Positions 42,904 through 55,219 of a DNA stretch of 64,000 nt are shown here, in pieces (within the stretch, counting starts at the first letter, position 1; each line of letters starts with the position of its first letter). Origin of the DNA: Aphanomyces cochlioides (Eukaryota; Oomycota; Saprolegniomycetes; Saprolegniales; Verrucalvaceae); NCBI GenBank assembly GCA_019828595.1, contig JAHQRK010000006.1, positions 744,001-808,000 on the forward strand, given 5' to 3'. The notes under the pieces were generated by a model. That model worked only from the letters and a program-made list of their open reading frames with translations, had not been told where the DNA came from and ran no database searches. The position numbers and the translations under genes are program-made.

Positions 42904-43310
42904 TTTAATTTATCCAGAAAACGATCCATTCAACAACCAAATGAAGGTCCACACAACAATCACAGGAGCCTTCATGCGGTTCCTGCGTTGTCCTCTGTAT
43001 CAAAGCCTGGGAGATTTGTATCTTCAGCGCGTTGGCAGTGTAACTTTTCACCAAGGCAAGACGCAAAACCACGGAGTTCGCATGCGCTTGTGCAAACTAT
43101 AGCGCAAGCTACAACAGATAGATTTGTCTCCACCGTGGCAAGCGAAAACTTGGAGCTTTATGAGCCGCAGCGCGAGCTGCCTTAAAGCCTCTACTCAATT
43201 GGACCATCGTAGACGAGATCGAACTGCTCAGCGTGGCTTGCGATTCTTCAATTGTGGATGCGCTCTGGGGCAGAAACGTTGTCGGTTACACATTTTTGCA
43301 GTACGAATCT
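42904..43310. other. Region between divergent AspRS and GOLD genes
   Basis: No supported gene. The long open frame that crosses it on the plus strand has no ATG in good context and overlaps AspRS exons. Confidence 0.5.
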
Positions 43311-43332
43311 AATATCCGGATCCGGATAGATT
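43311..43332. promoter_or_regulatory. Double ATCCGGAT motif upstream of the GOLD gene
   Basis: AATATCCGGATCCGGATAGATT, 26-47 bp upstream of the ATG at 43358. Confidence 0.5.
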
Positions 43333-43357
43333 ACACATTTTTCAAATTGACGTCAGC

Positions 43358-44410
43358 ATGACACGTCGAGCGAAAGAGCAGCGCCAGAAGCGTCTTGAGC
43401 AAAAGCGAGCGGCCGAGACGCCAGAAGAGATCGAGAGACGAAAGAACTGGTCGCTTCTATTGCAGCAAATTGACGGTGGCTCGCGGCCGCGCTCACTGTC
43501 GGCACCGCAAGTCCTGACGTGGAATAGTAGCCATGCTGTGGTAGGAGCAAGTGGCAAGTTTGAACTCCCCGTCCGTGTCGACTGCGAGATTGCAGAGCTG
43601 TCATACGCGTTTGAAACGAAAGAGATGGATATTTATTTTTCCATCGCAATGGAAAGCGCCGTGACAGGTGAAACGCGATGGATTATTCCACCCACGCGAT
43701 GTGCATCCCACGAAGCTACGATTCGCGGCACGCATGAGATTCAAGGCCCTGGCAACCTCGTGCTCGTTTGGGATAATGAATATTCGTGGATCAACAGTAA
43801 GCAATTGGGCTACCGCGTCGACTTGACCCAGAAATCGGCTGCAACAATCACTCCCGGGGTCTCCCTTCTTGAGACGGAATTGCTCAAGCGCCAACGTGCA
43901 TACAAATCCAAGAACGAAATGTACGACAACCTGCAATCCAATTGCACCAAGCGTTTGGTCGTGATTGAAACCCTGGAGCAGCAATTGGAGGTGCTTTTAT
44001 CATCGTGTAAACTGAGTGCGAACGCGGCAGTAGGATCTCCAGAGGCAATTGCAGCAAGAGCGAGATTTGCACCATATTGAAGCGGCAGAAGCTGAAAAAG
44101 TTGGTCATGAAGTCGACATCCTCGCATCGGAACTTGCTGGTACGTGTTGGAATCGAAGAGGCATCACTTGGACTCTTGTGATAGCTCTTTCATGGCGCAC
44201 CTTGCCACCATCGTCGTTTGAATTGGTGTTGTCGTTCTGTTCGCCCGATGACTGGAAGCGATGGTTCGATGGTCCCATTTGGTTGTCGTTGACATTTGTT
44301 CTAGGTGGACTGTCAACAAGGCCTGGCATGCTACCATTTCCATCCTAAAGGAGAAAGCCAAAGAGAGCTCTGAGAAGAAAGAAATTGCCAAAGACGGCCC
44401 GACCGCTTAA
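43358..44410 (+). CDS. GOLD-domain protein
   Basis: The start is the ATG at 43358. The first exon runs to about 44018 and encodes a charged N-terminal helix (MTRRAKEQRQKRLEQKRAAE) then a GOLD beta-sandwich (ELPVRVDCEIAELSYAFETKEMDIYFSI...GPGNLVLVWDNEYSWINSKQLGYRVDL). This domain is used by p24 cargo receptors and SEC14-like proteins in Golgi trafficking. A coiled coil and C-terminal exons follow (ALSWRTLPPSSFELVLSFC...KRWFDGP, then VNKAWHATISILKEKAKESSEKK, stop 44408-44410). Introns near 44018, 44132 and 44290 are only partly fixed. No membrane span is seen, so a soluble, membrane-associated role is likely. Confidence 0.7.
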
Positions 44411-44639
44411 ACCTTCCTCCATTTTGCCTTCATAGTTGCTTCGAGTTTATGTAAGAATTTCCAGTGATGTTGAATCGCATGCACTGCTTCCAGCAGATCG
44501 ACTTGCATCGTCAGGAGTCGAGGGCGAGGCCACTGTTGAGAGGTTTTCATGGAGAAATGTCTTCTCGAGAGTGTCCCATGGTTCGGCAGGTGGTCGAATT
44601 GTAATGAAGCTTTTGACAACTTTTGTAGATTTATCAAAT

Positions 44640-47105
44640 CTACTCACTATCGTCGTCCAGATATATCACGTTGGCCATCGACATTGCACTCCTTGAGCTG
44701 CTGAACGGTTGCTGCTGCTGTTGTTGCAGGAGTTCATCTCCCCGGTGGAGTCGTTTCCTGGCTTTGGCTGGAATTCCATGTGTCGCAGGCCACATGGGCG
44801 GTCCGTTCGTTGAAGGCGGGGGGTTCATGTACGAAGACAACGACGGAGCATATGGGAAACCAGAGTTTGACTGCATGGAAGGTGGTCGTCCCATTGATGT
44901 ACTTGCCGGGGCTGCTCCTGGGTAACCAAAGTCGGCAGAGATGGGATTCAGACGAGATGCTCCAGGAGCTTCATGGACTGAAGTGATCCATGGGTCGTCA
45001 AATCCAGAGTCTAGCAGTACGCTGCTGCCGAATGACGGCGGGTCTGTCGCTGCCAGTGGAGCTGACTGTGGAGCTGTGGCCGTGGGAAGTGTCCCCCATC
45101 CATTGTTTGTCGTTCGTAGTGTTGGAGCCGCTATGGCCTGTGGGGCTTCTATCGGGGATGGCCAGAGAGAATTCATGGCAGGGAGCGGCGCTGGCACGAG
45201 ATCAATCAGCGGCCTGTCTTCCTCGTCGTCAGACGAAAGTGTGAGGTCGATGGAATCGAGAGGAACAAGAGGAGCAGGCGCTGGGGCTGTCTCGCTGACA
45301 TCGTCTGGAATGACCGCAGCAGTTTCTTCGACCTTGGGCTTCTTCTCCTTTTCGTCTTCGACGATGCGCTTCTTCCACGTTGCATCTGGAAAGATTTCGA
45401 CTTCTTCGAGCTCTTCGTCATCAGCAACTTCGCGCAAGAGCTGCTTCAAATATGGATCAATGCGCAGATCCGACATGGCGATAAACTACGACAGCAGTCA
45501 TCAACAATTTTTCAATGTGAGGCTTACTTTGTGGCAGACGATGCATTTCCATGCTCGAGACCGCGCGGATCGGTTGAACATGAGGAAAGTTTTGAGATCA
45601 AAGCACTGCAAGTGCTGGCAGTTGATCCCTCGAACGGGCAAATCAATCACACAAAGCCCCAGAGGACATCGCACAGACAACATTGTGCATGTTGCAACGA
45701 CATCATCGTCATCTTCGCTACCAAATGACTTGATCACATCAGCTTTAGCTTGCTCATAAGTAATGTTCTTGGACTGCTCGACGACTTGCTTGACTAAATG
45801 ATCCAGCGCTTGCTTCTCTACTCGCTGGACGATAAAAACATAGACGTTCTACGCATCAACTTGAGCAAAGTTATGACAAAGATGGCCAAACCGGGAGAGA
45901 CTCCGCTGTGCGAATCTCAATAGTGTTGCGTCCTGGCTGTGTAAACTGGAGCAGGTTGAGCGGCTGCTCCCTCAGGACTTTAGATGTGTTAGTTTGGCCT
46001 GGAACTGCACGCTACAGACGACGCCATGAGCACGAGGAGACATGAGAGGATGGCCATTACTTGGACGACCTGACAAGGATAACCATTAATTGAAACAGAG
46101 CAGCACGTTGGCCAGCAATGGCCTTCTGACACTGGTTCTTTCGTGGAGAAACATCGAAGTTGGAGCTCCAAACAGCCTTCATGGAGCATTAAGACAAGAA
46201 AGCAGTAGCAGGGATGTACCTGGTTCGGTGCCTTTGCGCTGTTTGATCGAAAGAAGCTCGACGTCGGTGATGTCGTAGTAAAGATGTTGTCGCATCGCGG
46301 CACTGAATCGACAGAATTGCGGGGCCCCAAAGGTTTGCAAGACGCGGAAGAATGGCTCAAAGATCTTTGATCGGCATATCTCACAATGCCATTCTTCGAC
46401 CTAAAGCAACAGTCAGCAATGAATCGAAGGCATTGAGGGAGGTGACCATTTGAGTCTGGTGGCATTTGGCATGAATTCGCATCGTACAGCCAACGCATTT
46501 TGTGACTGTGGCACCACGACTTGCTTTGACAGGGCATAAACACCGTGCGCCATCGAGTTCTGGCGCGAAACCGTACGACATTTCGAGTTGTAATTGGACT
46601 GGCATCTTGCTGAATGGTTTTAACGGCTGTGGTGCTGGGGGGGCTGTCCATGTCCTGTTGTTTGGATGCAGATGGCCCATAAATAAATGCGGCGGTGGCT
46701 GCATCGCTTGCAGGCTTTTCGGCATCGGTATTGGCTGTTGGTTGTGTTGGTGGTGGTGCTGTTGATGGTGCATTTGGTTAGGCACCGTGTTGATGAGTCT
46801 GTCCATTTCTTGGTATCCCTTCTGTATGTGGGATCGATAATATCTAGACTGTGGATCGGATGCGTCCTGCAGCGAATGGAATTGCTACGCACGACATGTC
46901 GTTGTGAGATGGATCCATCAAGAAGCATCAAGCGATTTACCATGCATTTTTGCACCACGCGATCGATCAAGTCTTGTTTTCGGCCTTGATTGCTCAGGCC
47001 CATGGTTTTCGTCAAGAGCTTGAGGTCTGGTACTTTTAACGACGCTAATCTTTCGCCCATTGTGCTTAATGGAATCGGTGGAGTCACCGTCTCTGTCGCG
47101 TCCAT
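44640..47105 (-). CDS. SIZ1: SIZ/PIAS-type E3 SUMO ligase
   Basis: Seven exons (46941-47105, 46447-46866, 46220-46400, 46070-46176, 45892-46011, 45528-45848, 44640-45485) encode 719 aa. Domain order: SAP (LASLKVPDLKLLTKTMGLSNQGRKQDLIDRV, residues ~17-50), Gln/His-rich linker, PHD-like finger (CLCPVKASRGATVTKCVGC...EEWHCEICRS), PINIT domain, SP-RING (LSVRCPLGLCVIDLP...CQHLQCFDLKTFL...WKCIVCHK), then IDPYLKQLL...EIFPDATW and a SUMO-interacting motif IDLTLSSDDEE. A PHD finger between SAP and PINIT is the plant SIZ1 layout, not the animal PIAS one. It transfers SUMO from Ubc9 to nuclear substrates. Confidence 0.93.
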
Positions 47106-47328
47106 GGTCGAGCGAGGGGCGTTTGCGCCGACCCGGATTACTTGCCAATGATGCTATCGAACGAACTCATACACTGTACAAATGTACAGATGTACTTCTT
47201 TATTTAGTATTTCAATTGAATTTGTCCATGAGTACAGTACGTATTGTACTTCAATGTACTATTTCACTTGACTTTAGTAAATGATAGAATGCAGTTGAGG
47301 CATGTTCTCCGTCATTTTAGAAATCTGC

Positions 47329-48952
47329 ATGGCGACCTCAATCGCAGAGTTCATCCTCCAGCACTGCAAGAACCAGAGCACGAGCCTCGAGAACGCTGAT
47401 CTCTCGAAAGCGCTAGCTTCGACCTCTCTGGAGGAACTGGACAATACGTTGGAATGCCTCAACGTCGACGAATATGCGGCTGCAATCGCGTATCTTTTGT
47501 ACGATCCGTTGATCGCGTGGACGAACTCATGATTGCAATTCTTGTAGGTGTGCCAAGGGAAAGCGATTGCCCAAGCTGCACATTCAAGATGACGACGATG
47601 ACATGGATATGCGCGTTGACCACTTGGATGCACCAGATCAATCACAGCATGTTGCATTTTTGCTCCAAGTGAGTGCCTTCTTGTCAAATCTTCGTCTTCT
47701 TCCATTTGAAAATCGCGAAGCCACGAAATGTACCCTTGATTTCCTTCTTTCTGCTCATGTCTTGTAAATAGTGCGCGACTTGGTGAAGATTGCAGTTCAT
47801 GTCGGCATTGCATGCAATCAAACGATTCGCCTCGTGTATCCTCTGCGGGAAGTCATATTACGATGGCAAGCCTCGAAATTTGAAGCCCCCTCGATCACGC
47901 ATGCCAACAAATATGCGCTGACACCTCTCCATGGGTATTTTGCGCTTGCTTGCTTGCATGCCAAATGTTATCATGCTGCCCTTGCAATCCTCGACCAGTA
48001 AGGAGCTGGTCCCTGCTGACTTTTGATAATCTTCTCACTTAGACCAGTGTTTGAAGTCGCAACACCGTCAGCTGTCCGTTCGATACACGTTCTTGAGTAC
48101 TTCTACTATGGAGGAATGATCTACACTGGCCTCAAGCAGTTCCGTGACGCTGCTGCTTTCTTTTCCATGGTCTTTCAAGTCTAATTCAATCAGTTAACTC
48201 CTTGTGATTAGGCTCTCACAACCCCAGCGCACGTGCTCAGTGCTGTCGTGGTCGAATCGTACAAGAAGTACATCTTGGTGTCATTGTTAGCTGATGGCGA
48301 AGTGTCCCCGTTGCCGAAATCAGCTCCGTTGGTAGTATCGCGCAATATTGAATCGCATGTTGCTCCATATTTGGCATTTGCGACGGCCTTCAAAAACCTG
48401 GATCTCCACCAAGCTTTGGATGCTGCTAAAGATATTGTATCGCTCTTCCTTCTCTTGTCCTCGCTGATCTCACCTTGTAGCCAAGCGATGTTGGTCTCGT
48501 GAAACAATGCGTGGAAGCACTTAAGAAGAAGCGCGTCCAACAGCTTACCCTCACGTACACGAATGTCTCTCTTGCCAAGATCGCACAGGAAATGGGCGGA
48601 TCCAGGTATGTCTAGGAAGAAACTGTTGATTGACCAATTCATGGGATGTCGTAGTGTCCATGCCGAGTCGTGTGTGCTCGATATGATTGAAGGGGGCGTG
48701 GTATCTGCTGCTATCGACAAGGAAAAGGACATGGTGAGCTTTACGTTCGCGTCCATGGACGATAGTGCCCACGATGACGCACTCTTGCTAGCGACAATTG
48801 AAGCGACGATCATGTACACGACTCGTCTCCAAGAAATCGACGTTGCGTTGACAAAGAACCCAAAGTACATTAGTCGCGTCAAGGAAAAGCGAGGCGGCAA
48901 GTACGTCGACACGGACGAAAGCACGTGGTTGGCAGCACAAACTAGTGGTTAA
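47329..48952 (+). CDS. CSN3: COP9 signalosome subunit 3
   Basis: Seven exons (47329-47498, 47548-47729, 47772-47997, 48043-48169, 48212-48436, 48481-48605, 48655-48952) encode 450 aa. The start at 47329 (MATSIAEFIL) matches the family better than the upstream ATG at 47302. Recognisable segments: YYGGMIYTGLKQFRDAAAFF, TTPAHVLSAVVVESYKKYILVSLL, DVGLVKQCVEALKKK and the PCI winged-helix end (VLDMIEGGVVSAAIDKEKDMVSF). The COP9 signalosome removes NEDD8 from cullins. Its stop is 4 bp from the stop of the convergent ALIX gene. Confidence 0.94.
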
Positions 48953-48956
48953 ATCA

Positions 48957-51621
48957 TTAGACACGAGGCGGTGGCTGATATCCATATGGGCTGTTGTTGT
49001 ATGGAGGAGGATGCGCGTACGCTGGCGGCGGTGGCTGGCCGTATCCAGGCGGAGCTTGGCCGTATGCTGGCGATGGCTGCTGAGGGTACCCCTGAGGCTG
49101 TTGGGGGGCTCCATAAGGCGGAGGATACTGAGGCGGGTACTGAGCATACTGCGGTGGATATTGCGGCGGCGCATTGTACATATTGTATTGCGGGTGGTTG
49201 TACTGCGGCGGCGGTGGTGGCTGCTGCGGCGACTGACCATAGTTGGGAGCGTATGGGTTGGCCGGATGCTGGTTCGATGGCGCATACGCTGGAGCTGCGG
49301 CGGCATATCCTCCGTATTGTTGTTGTTGTTGTGGTAGTGGTGGCGGCACCGACGGATGCTTCGAGTCTTGGGATGCCAAAGCAGCCGCAAAAGCGGCGTC
49401 AGCTGCTACTTGGTCTTGTACTTGCGTCTGACGGTCATGGAGATTTATCTCATGCAATCGCTGCGCCAAAGCGCTGTCTTGAGCGCTTTGCAAGTTGAGT
49501 TCGAGCTCTCGCTTCTCAAGTTCGCGAGCCGCGCAATGATCCACGACAGTTTGTTCAAGCTGGGCGAGCTTTTGAGTGAGTTCGCTGTAGAATGTACCGC
49601 CCTCTGTCGCATTGCTGAAGAGTTGTTCGTACAAATCGACGGCTTTCTGCAACTCAAGGATCGCTTCTTCGCGCTGTCGCGTGATGGGATCGGCCTGGCG
49701 AGCCTGCTTGAAAATCTCATTGCGTTCTGTGATGTCTGTGAGCAAATCGCCTTGTTCAGCAAAAGTCCCCTCGATCTGGAGCTTCAATTGCTCGACTTCA
49801 GCTTGCTTGTTGGCAAACACTGACTCGTCCGACGCTGCAAGGACAGCGAGCGATGGAGGCAGGGTTGCTTTGCCAGCCATCTCTTTCTGGAGTTCGTCGC
49901 GCTTTTGGATGAGGAGTCCCAATGCAACCATTAGATTGTTCAGGAGTGACGTATCGACGGCAGCGGCGGATGGATCTCGCTCGGGGATGCGATGTTCGAG
50001 CTCGCTTTGGTTCTGTCCAAGAAGCGCAAGGGCAGGTGCAGTCAATGAGCTCTGAATGGCTAAATCGCTCTGCGTAGCGTCTCGAAGCAGCTTATGGTAG
50101 CGGTCGACGTCGGCCATGAAGCCTTCGTTGAGTGCAATCGACGTAGGTCGAGTCCAGGCTGGGCCATACGCACCGCGAGCTTGTTGATCTTCTGCAGCTT
50201 CATCACGCAAGAGATTTTCAATCGTCCTGAGCTGCTCCTCAACACGGGCTTTACTTCTTTTGTTTTCTTCCAAGATGCGAGAAATTGGAGCCGTAAGACC
50301 TTGAACTTGGCATGACTCGATACGTTTCCACAGCGCTGGTGGCACGCCCGTGCCTTTCTCAAACGCTTCGACTGAGGCTGGAAGTCCCAGCGATGCCAAA
50401 TGCACTCGCGCGGCTTCATTCTGTGCCGAGACCTACATAAAACACTCATTAGCTCGTGCAAATGGATCGAAGCCGGACTTGGGCAGCGGACGCAGACACG
50501 AGACTTTGGCATATAGCTTCGCAGTCGGCACTCTTCTGTCGTAACCAAGTTGGAACGAGACCTTCAAAGAGATCGATCGATTTCTCCTTCTCCGGTACGA
50601 TTGGCTTGACCATCGATGCAGCTGTGAGCGTTGGCAGCGACGCAAGTTGTGGAATCGTCTCCATGTAGATCGTGTCGTTGTCTTTGCGCGCTTTGTTGAG
50701 CGTCTCGACCACAATGGCTTGCAGTGCACGGACTGAAACAGGTAGTGAAGGCGGTAGTTTGCTTTGTGTAGCTAATGTGATTGCCTGCGTACACAGAGCA
50801 TCGGCAGCAGAGAGACGACAGATTTCTTCGCCGTAGCCAATACCTTTGGTCAGAGCGACTTCCTTGGACGCCTTGCCTTGCCAAAATTGCGCCGCCGCTT
50901 TCATACAGAGTACTTGGAATTGAATGTGTACACTCCACAATCGATCGAGAGAAGACCTCATGGTAGAACTGTTGCAAAACTCAAGAGCAGACGAATAGAA
51001 TGCGACTGCTTGCGTCGCGAGTTTCGACTTGATTCCATCCTTCATTTTGTCCTTGATTGCTTTTTCATAAAAGCACGCTTGTGCTTGAGCAAGCATGAGG
51101 TTGACGAGCATCCCAAGACCTTCTGGACACATATCGACAGTTGTCGTTCCTGACAAGCCCATCTCTTGAATTGCAGCGAACGCTCCAGCGGACTGGCTAA
51201 AATAATGGCACGCCGCTTTGATGCCTTCTGGAGAAGATCGATCGCACGCAACAGCACTTTGTGAGTCCAAAGCACCGACGAGGAAAAGCACAGCCGCTTG
51301 TTCAAATTTGATCGAGTGTTGGGTGAGCTTTTGCCGTGGGCTGAACGAATCGTACCATGTGAACGGTATTTTCACTTTGGTGTCGCCGACCGGAAAGCGC
51401 GATTCGATTAAATCCAACTGCGCGACGTATCGCAACAGAACTTGCCGCGAGATGGGTGACGGAGTCCGGACCAATTCGACATCTTTGCGCATTTGTGCAA
51501 ACGAGGCGAGAGCGGGATCAAAGTTCTTCGCTTCGTCTTCAGAATATTCCTTGCTGATGTAAGCTCGCATTGGCTTGGTCACATCAATTGCCGCCGTCTG
51601 CTTCAACTGAACGGCGAGCAT
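48957..51621 (-). CDS. PDCD6IP: ALIX / PDCD6IP (BRO1-domain ESCRT accessory protein)
   Basis: Two exons (50479-51621, 48957-50432) encode 872 aa. The start is the ATG at 51619-51621 (MLAVQLKQTAAIDVTKPM). The BRO1 domain (residues ~1-360; HYFSQSAGAFAAIQE, MLAQAQACFYEKAI, KDNDTIYMETIPQL, DLFEGLVP) binds ESCRT-III. The V domain is a long coiled coil (about 395-700; TRPTSIALNEGF, GTFYSELTQKLAQLEQ). The tail is Pro/Tyr/Gln-rich with repeated YPPQY/PPPYG motifs, as in animal ALIX, which recruits TSG101 and other partners. It functions in endosomal sorting, membrane repair and abscission. The single intron is 46 nt with a GTCCGG donor. Confidence 0.95.
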
Positions 51622-52428
51622 GATCTTTGGGGGGAAGTTTTCGAGTTGCTGTCTGATGGACAATTCTCAAGCCAACACTCAAAGATCAACATTCTTCAAA
51701 TTGACATTTTAATTATATTATATCGAGTATTGTATGCTCTTCTTAAGATATAAAACATTTCTTATAGATTAAATTTGACAGGTGTTCTACGCCTAATATG
51801 TCTTAATATTTGTATTTCAATGATTGCTCACGGAAATTTACATACATCAATTTTGATATATTATTTTATACAAATATTATTTATTACAGGGCCCGTACCA
51901 CCAGTTACAGTTTGTGGCGATTCGTCTGTGATAAATAGTTTATAATGTATCAAAAGATATCGGTAATAAATATTTACAGTGTCAACATTCCGAATCTACC
52001 AGCATACACTCTGCGAATTTCAGTATGGTATCGCGATTGACACGGAAGGATGGCTCTGAGCGGTCTAAAGATTCGTCAATGGGTGAAAGATGTCTATGCT
52101 CTGTACGCTTGTTCAATCTCATCAAGTCTCTGCATGCCAAGCGTTTTGTGAGATGCATAAAACTGCCAATGATGTATAAATTTGAAAAGGTGTTCGATAC
52201 TTTCGATTTGTATATCATCCACTTGTATTGAAAATTAATTGCAAAGATTTTTGTGTATTAATTGATAAAGTGTATTAATTTAAACAATATATTTTCATAG
52301 TCGTTAAAATGATTTTGTAAAGTTATGTTATTAAGTTTAAGATGTAATGAGTTTGTATAGTCATTTCCATTTTTGTGCAAAGAGCACCACCATGACAGAC
52401 CCGACACAACCATGAACGACCGGCCGTT
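51622..52428. other. AT-rich intergenic region
   Basis: About 800 bp with long A/T stretches. Overlapping small frames (52025-52231 plus, 51982-52218 minus) show no motif. It probably contains both divergent promoters. Confidence 0.5.
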
Positions 52429-53736
52429 ATGCCCAATCTTGCATCTGAAACGTTGTTGGTTGACGGCCTCTGCTCCATGAACAACTCGTACGTGGCTGGA
52501 GCCGACGCGTACGTCAAGGGAGACTTTGCGATCACGTCGACGGGAGTTGTCATGAAAGGGACAGGCAGGGCATTCACGGTCAATCCCTCTGAATTGGAAT
52601 GGGGCGAAACGATCGGTCGTGGCGCGAGTGGAACAGTCGTCAAGTCGAGACACAAACCGACGGGAACGATTCTCGCGCTCAAACTCATCAATATGTTTGA
52701 CAAAGGCAAACGTGAACAGCTCATGCGTGAAATTCATGCCCTCTTCGACTCGGAGGTAGGCCGTTGTCGGGGTAGTCCATATCCTGATCACCACGCAGTG
52801 TCTTTGTCTTGTGACGTTCTATGGCGCCTTTCTCAAAGACAGCGCAGTCGCCTTGGCTCTGGAATACATGGATGGCGGATCTCTGGAAAATGTCATCCAT
52901 CAACTTGGTGCCGTGCCGGAACATATCCTCGGCAACATCACATATCAAATCCTCTACGGTTTAAGCTACCTCAAGTCCAAGAAACGCGTTCACCGAGACA
53001 TAAAGCCATCGAATATCTTGCTCAACAGTCGCGGTGAAGTCAAACTCACGGACTTTGGCATTGCCACCGAACTTCGCAACTCGATCGGTAGCACCCTCCG
53101 TCGCCCAAAATCTCATTCACACTTTTTGTCGTAGCCATGTGTGGTTCTTTTGTCGGCACCTTCAAGTACATGTCACCTGAGCGCATTCAGCGTCTTCCCT
53201 ACAGGTAACCAAGCACTGTCTGTGATTTCGGCTCATTTGCCTAGCTACACATCGGACATTTGGAGTCTCGGCCTCGTCCTCATGGAGAGCGCCACAGGGC
53301 ATTACCCTTACCAGCAGCCTAAATCAGCCATCGATGTCTGTTCAGCCATCTCACCTTGACCTCATTCTATGTAGATGATACAAAGTGTATTGGAATCACC
53401 GCCGCCTTCGCTCTCGAGAGGTGTGAAAACAACTCGTGTCTTTGATTAATGAGTTGTTGCAGACTACTTTTCCCCTGAGTTCGTCTCATTCGTTGGCCAC
53501 TGCTTGCATCAATCTGTACTTGTCTTTCCAGTTCTTCATCTCGCTGATGGTTGTCATAGCCAACGGACCGAGCAGCAGTGGATGGTCTCTTGACGGCGCC
53601 TTGGCTACATCGCTGTGGTGCCTTTGGTACATCATGGTCTTCTTCATCACTTCTTGACGGCATTTGCTGTGATGTAGACTTGTCGTCGGCGCGCCGAAAT
53701 GTGTTCGAATGGATTTCCAACGAATGCCGCAGCTAA
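52429..53736 (+). CDS. MAP kinase kinase (STE7-family)
   Basis: Seven exons (52429-52755, 52799-53087, 53135-53204, 53245-53335, 53375-53420, 53463-53515, 53560-53736) encode 350 aa. Kinase motifs are intact: glycine loop GRGASGTV (63-70), catalytic Lys in LALK (85), HRDIKPSN (Asp 176), DFG (194-196), and an activation loop (NSIAMCGSFVGTFKYMSPER) with Ser/Thr positions as in MKKs, followed by the MKK-type YTSDIWSLG. The N-terminal ~55 residues (SYVAGADAYVKGDFAI) precede the kinase and resemble stramenopile MKKs. It should phosphorylate a MAPK on Thr and Tyr. The C-terminal tail after subdomain XI (WLHRCGAF...) is short. Confidence 0.92.
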
Positions 53737-53789
53737 TCTTTAAGTTAACTCTAGTTGTTGTTCCACGTATCCATCTTGCGCGGAAACAA

Positions 53790-55016
53790 CTAGAGGCACG
53801 ACCCGAGAGCACTGTGCAGCAAGGCAACGTAGTACGCAAGTTCTCCTTCTGCTACTGACTCAAGCCAATGTGCTTGTAAAGCCAAATGTGGCAGCGTCGC
53901 GCGGCTGACGACGGCTACAAGCACGGGTAAAATCACATCTGCCGACACGCGAGAGGACGCCAATCCAAGGGCATCGCCTACTTCTTCATGGATGCTGGTG
54001 ACGGCCTTCATGTACGCCGCAGCAATCGCATGGGGCATGAATGTTGGCATTGCTTCCATTGCAGCAACGGAACGCTCCAAGCACATGTCAGGTTGGTTGT
54101 ATCCTGCTTCGGTCAACCCTTCGAAAGCCACTTGACGCATCTTCGCCTTGGAGTTTTCAAGTCGTGATGCAGCTGCAGCCAAATCTGCCACCGAGGGTCG
54201 GATGTAAGCAGCAGCGAGTCGGACGTGGAGCATTTGTCGGACGAGTGTTTGAAGCGTCGGGTTGCTTGCTTTGTCGCCGAATTCAGCAGCCAGATGGCCA
54301 CACAACTGTGCCACAAGCGATTCCATCGACGGGAGCGGAGCTGTCGTAGATCCAGAGATGGCGTCGCAGCAAAATCGGTGGAGACGACGTCCCATGTCGG
54401 TCTTGTCAAACTGCGAATCCACAAGAAAGAGCTCGAAGGCGAGATAGAGCACAGACGGCAGTGCGTCTGAAGCAGAGAGACTTTCAGCAGGTGTACACTG
54501 AAGAAGTTCATTCCAGCGGTTGCCGTGGCTGCATGCTGAGGAGACGAGAGTGTCGTCGAGGAACGCCCGAGATCGAGGTTGTGGCGATGTCGTGGTGTCG
54601 TCGGCAGACCGTCGGCGAAACGCAACTGTAGTTCCTCGTTGCTTCTTAGCATGAGCAAGGATGCTCGCGAGCCACTTGGATTGAAATGCCAGTGTGCGGT
54701 AGATGACATCTCGACGAAGAATGTCTCGCCATGTGAGTGGTGCCGCGTTGGAGAGCACATTGATGACACGTTCATGGAGCGCAGCTTCCACATGCAGCTT
54801 GATAGAAGCAATAGCGCTAAAGGGAGCGCGTTGACGTTTCCAGAAGACATGCTTAGCTTTGTCTTCCCAGTCAATCTGAGCTTTGACTTTCTTGAGCGTC
54901 TTGCGCGCATTGGCCAGGCGCTCGGCCACTTCGCTCATGGCCAAGTACATGTCCGCCGCCTTTGCGCCTTCATGCCGAGGCAGCGACGGCACGAAGGAGA
55001 AGAGAAGCATCACCAT
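53790..55016 (-). CDS. VPS9-domain protein (putative Rab5-family GEF)
   Basis: From the ATG at 55014-55016 an intronless frame gives 408 aa; in-frame codons extend to 55154 with coding-like composition but no ATG, so a 5' exon may be missing. The N-terminal half contains helical and basic segments (EVAERLANARKTLKKVKAQIDWEDK). The C-terminal ~110 residues fit a VPS9 fold (EVGDALGLASSRVSADVILPVLVAVVSRATLPHLALQAHWLESVAEGELAYYVALLHSALG), where the conserved Asp (SADVILPVL) and Tyr (AYYVALL) are present. VPS9 proteins activate Rab5-type GTPases on early endosomes. Confidence 0.75.
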   Translation of the reverse strand: MVMLLFSFVPSLPRHEGAKAADMYLAMSEVAERLANARKTLKKVKAQIDWEDKAKHVFWKRQRAPFSAIASIKLHVEAALHERVINVLSNAAPLTWRDILRRDVIYRTLAFQSKWLASILAHAKKQRGTTVAFRRRSADDTTTSPQPRSRAFLDDTLVSSACSHGNRWNELLQCTPAESLSASDALPSVLYLAFELFLVDSQFDKTDMGRRLHRFCCDAISGSTTAPLPSMESLVAQLCGHLAAEFGDKASNPTLQTLVRQMLHVRLAAAYIRPSVADLAAAASRLENSKAKMRQVAFEGLTEAGYNQPDMCLERSVAAMEAMPTFMPHAIAAAYMKAVTSIHEEVGDALGLASSRVSADVILPVLVAVVSRATLPHLALQAHWLESVAEGELAYYVALLHSALGSCL

Positions 55017-55219
55017 GTTGCACAACTGACACTCAAAAGAGTGCCCAAAGGGAGACGTGCAGAGAAATTGCTCAACGGCATGCAGTCCATCTCTCCCACT
55101 CGACTTGATTGGCAGGATAAGATTTCGTGACCTTTCAAGATCCAGTAACGGCAATCGTTGGTTCGATAGTCGTTTGTTCGTTTTTGAAAGTCAAAGTTAT
55201 CTTTGGCGTTTTTAGTAAT

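Noticed and set aside
42283..43185. 300-codon plus-strand frame over AspRS exons
   Set aside because: Overlaps correctly spliced AspRS exons and encodes no recognisable domain.
44941..45759. 272-codon plus-strand frame
   Set aside because: Antisense to the SP-RING and SIM exons of the SIZ gene; Ser/Gly-rich composition is a complement artefact.
48945..49337. Arg/Leu-rich plus-strand frame
   Set aside because: Antisense to the Pro/Tyr/Gln-rich tail of ALIX.
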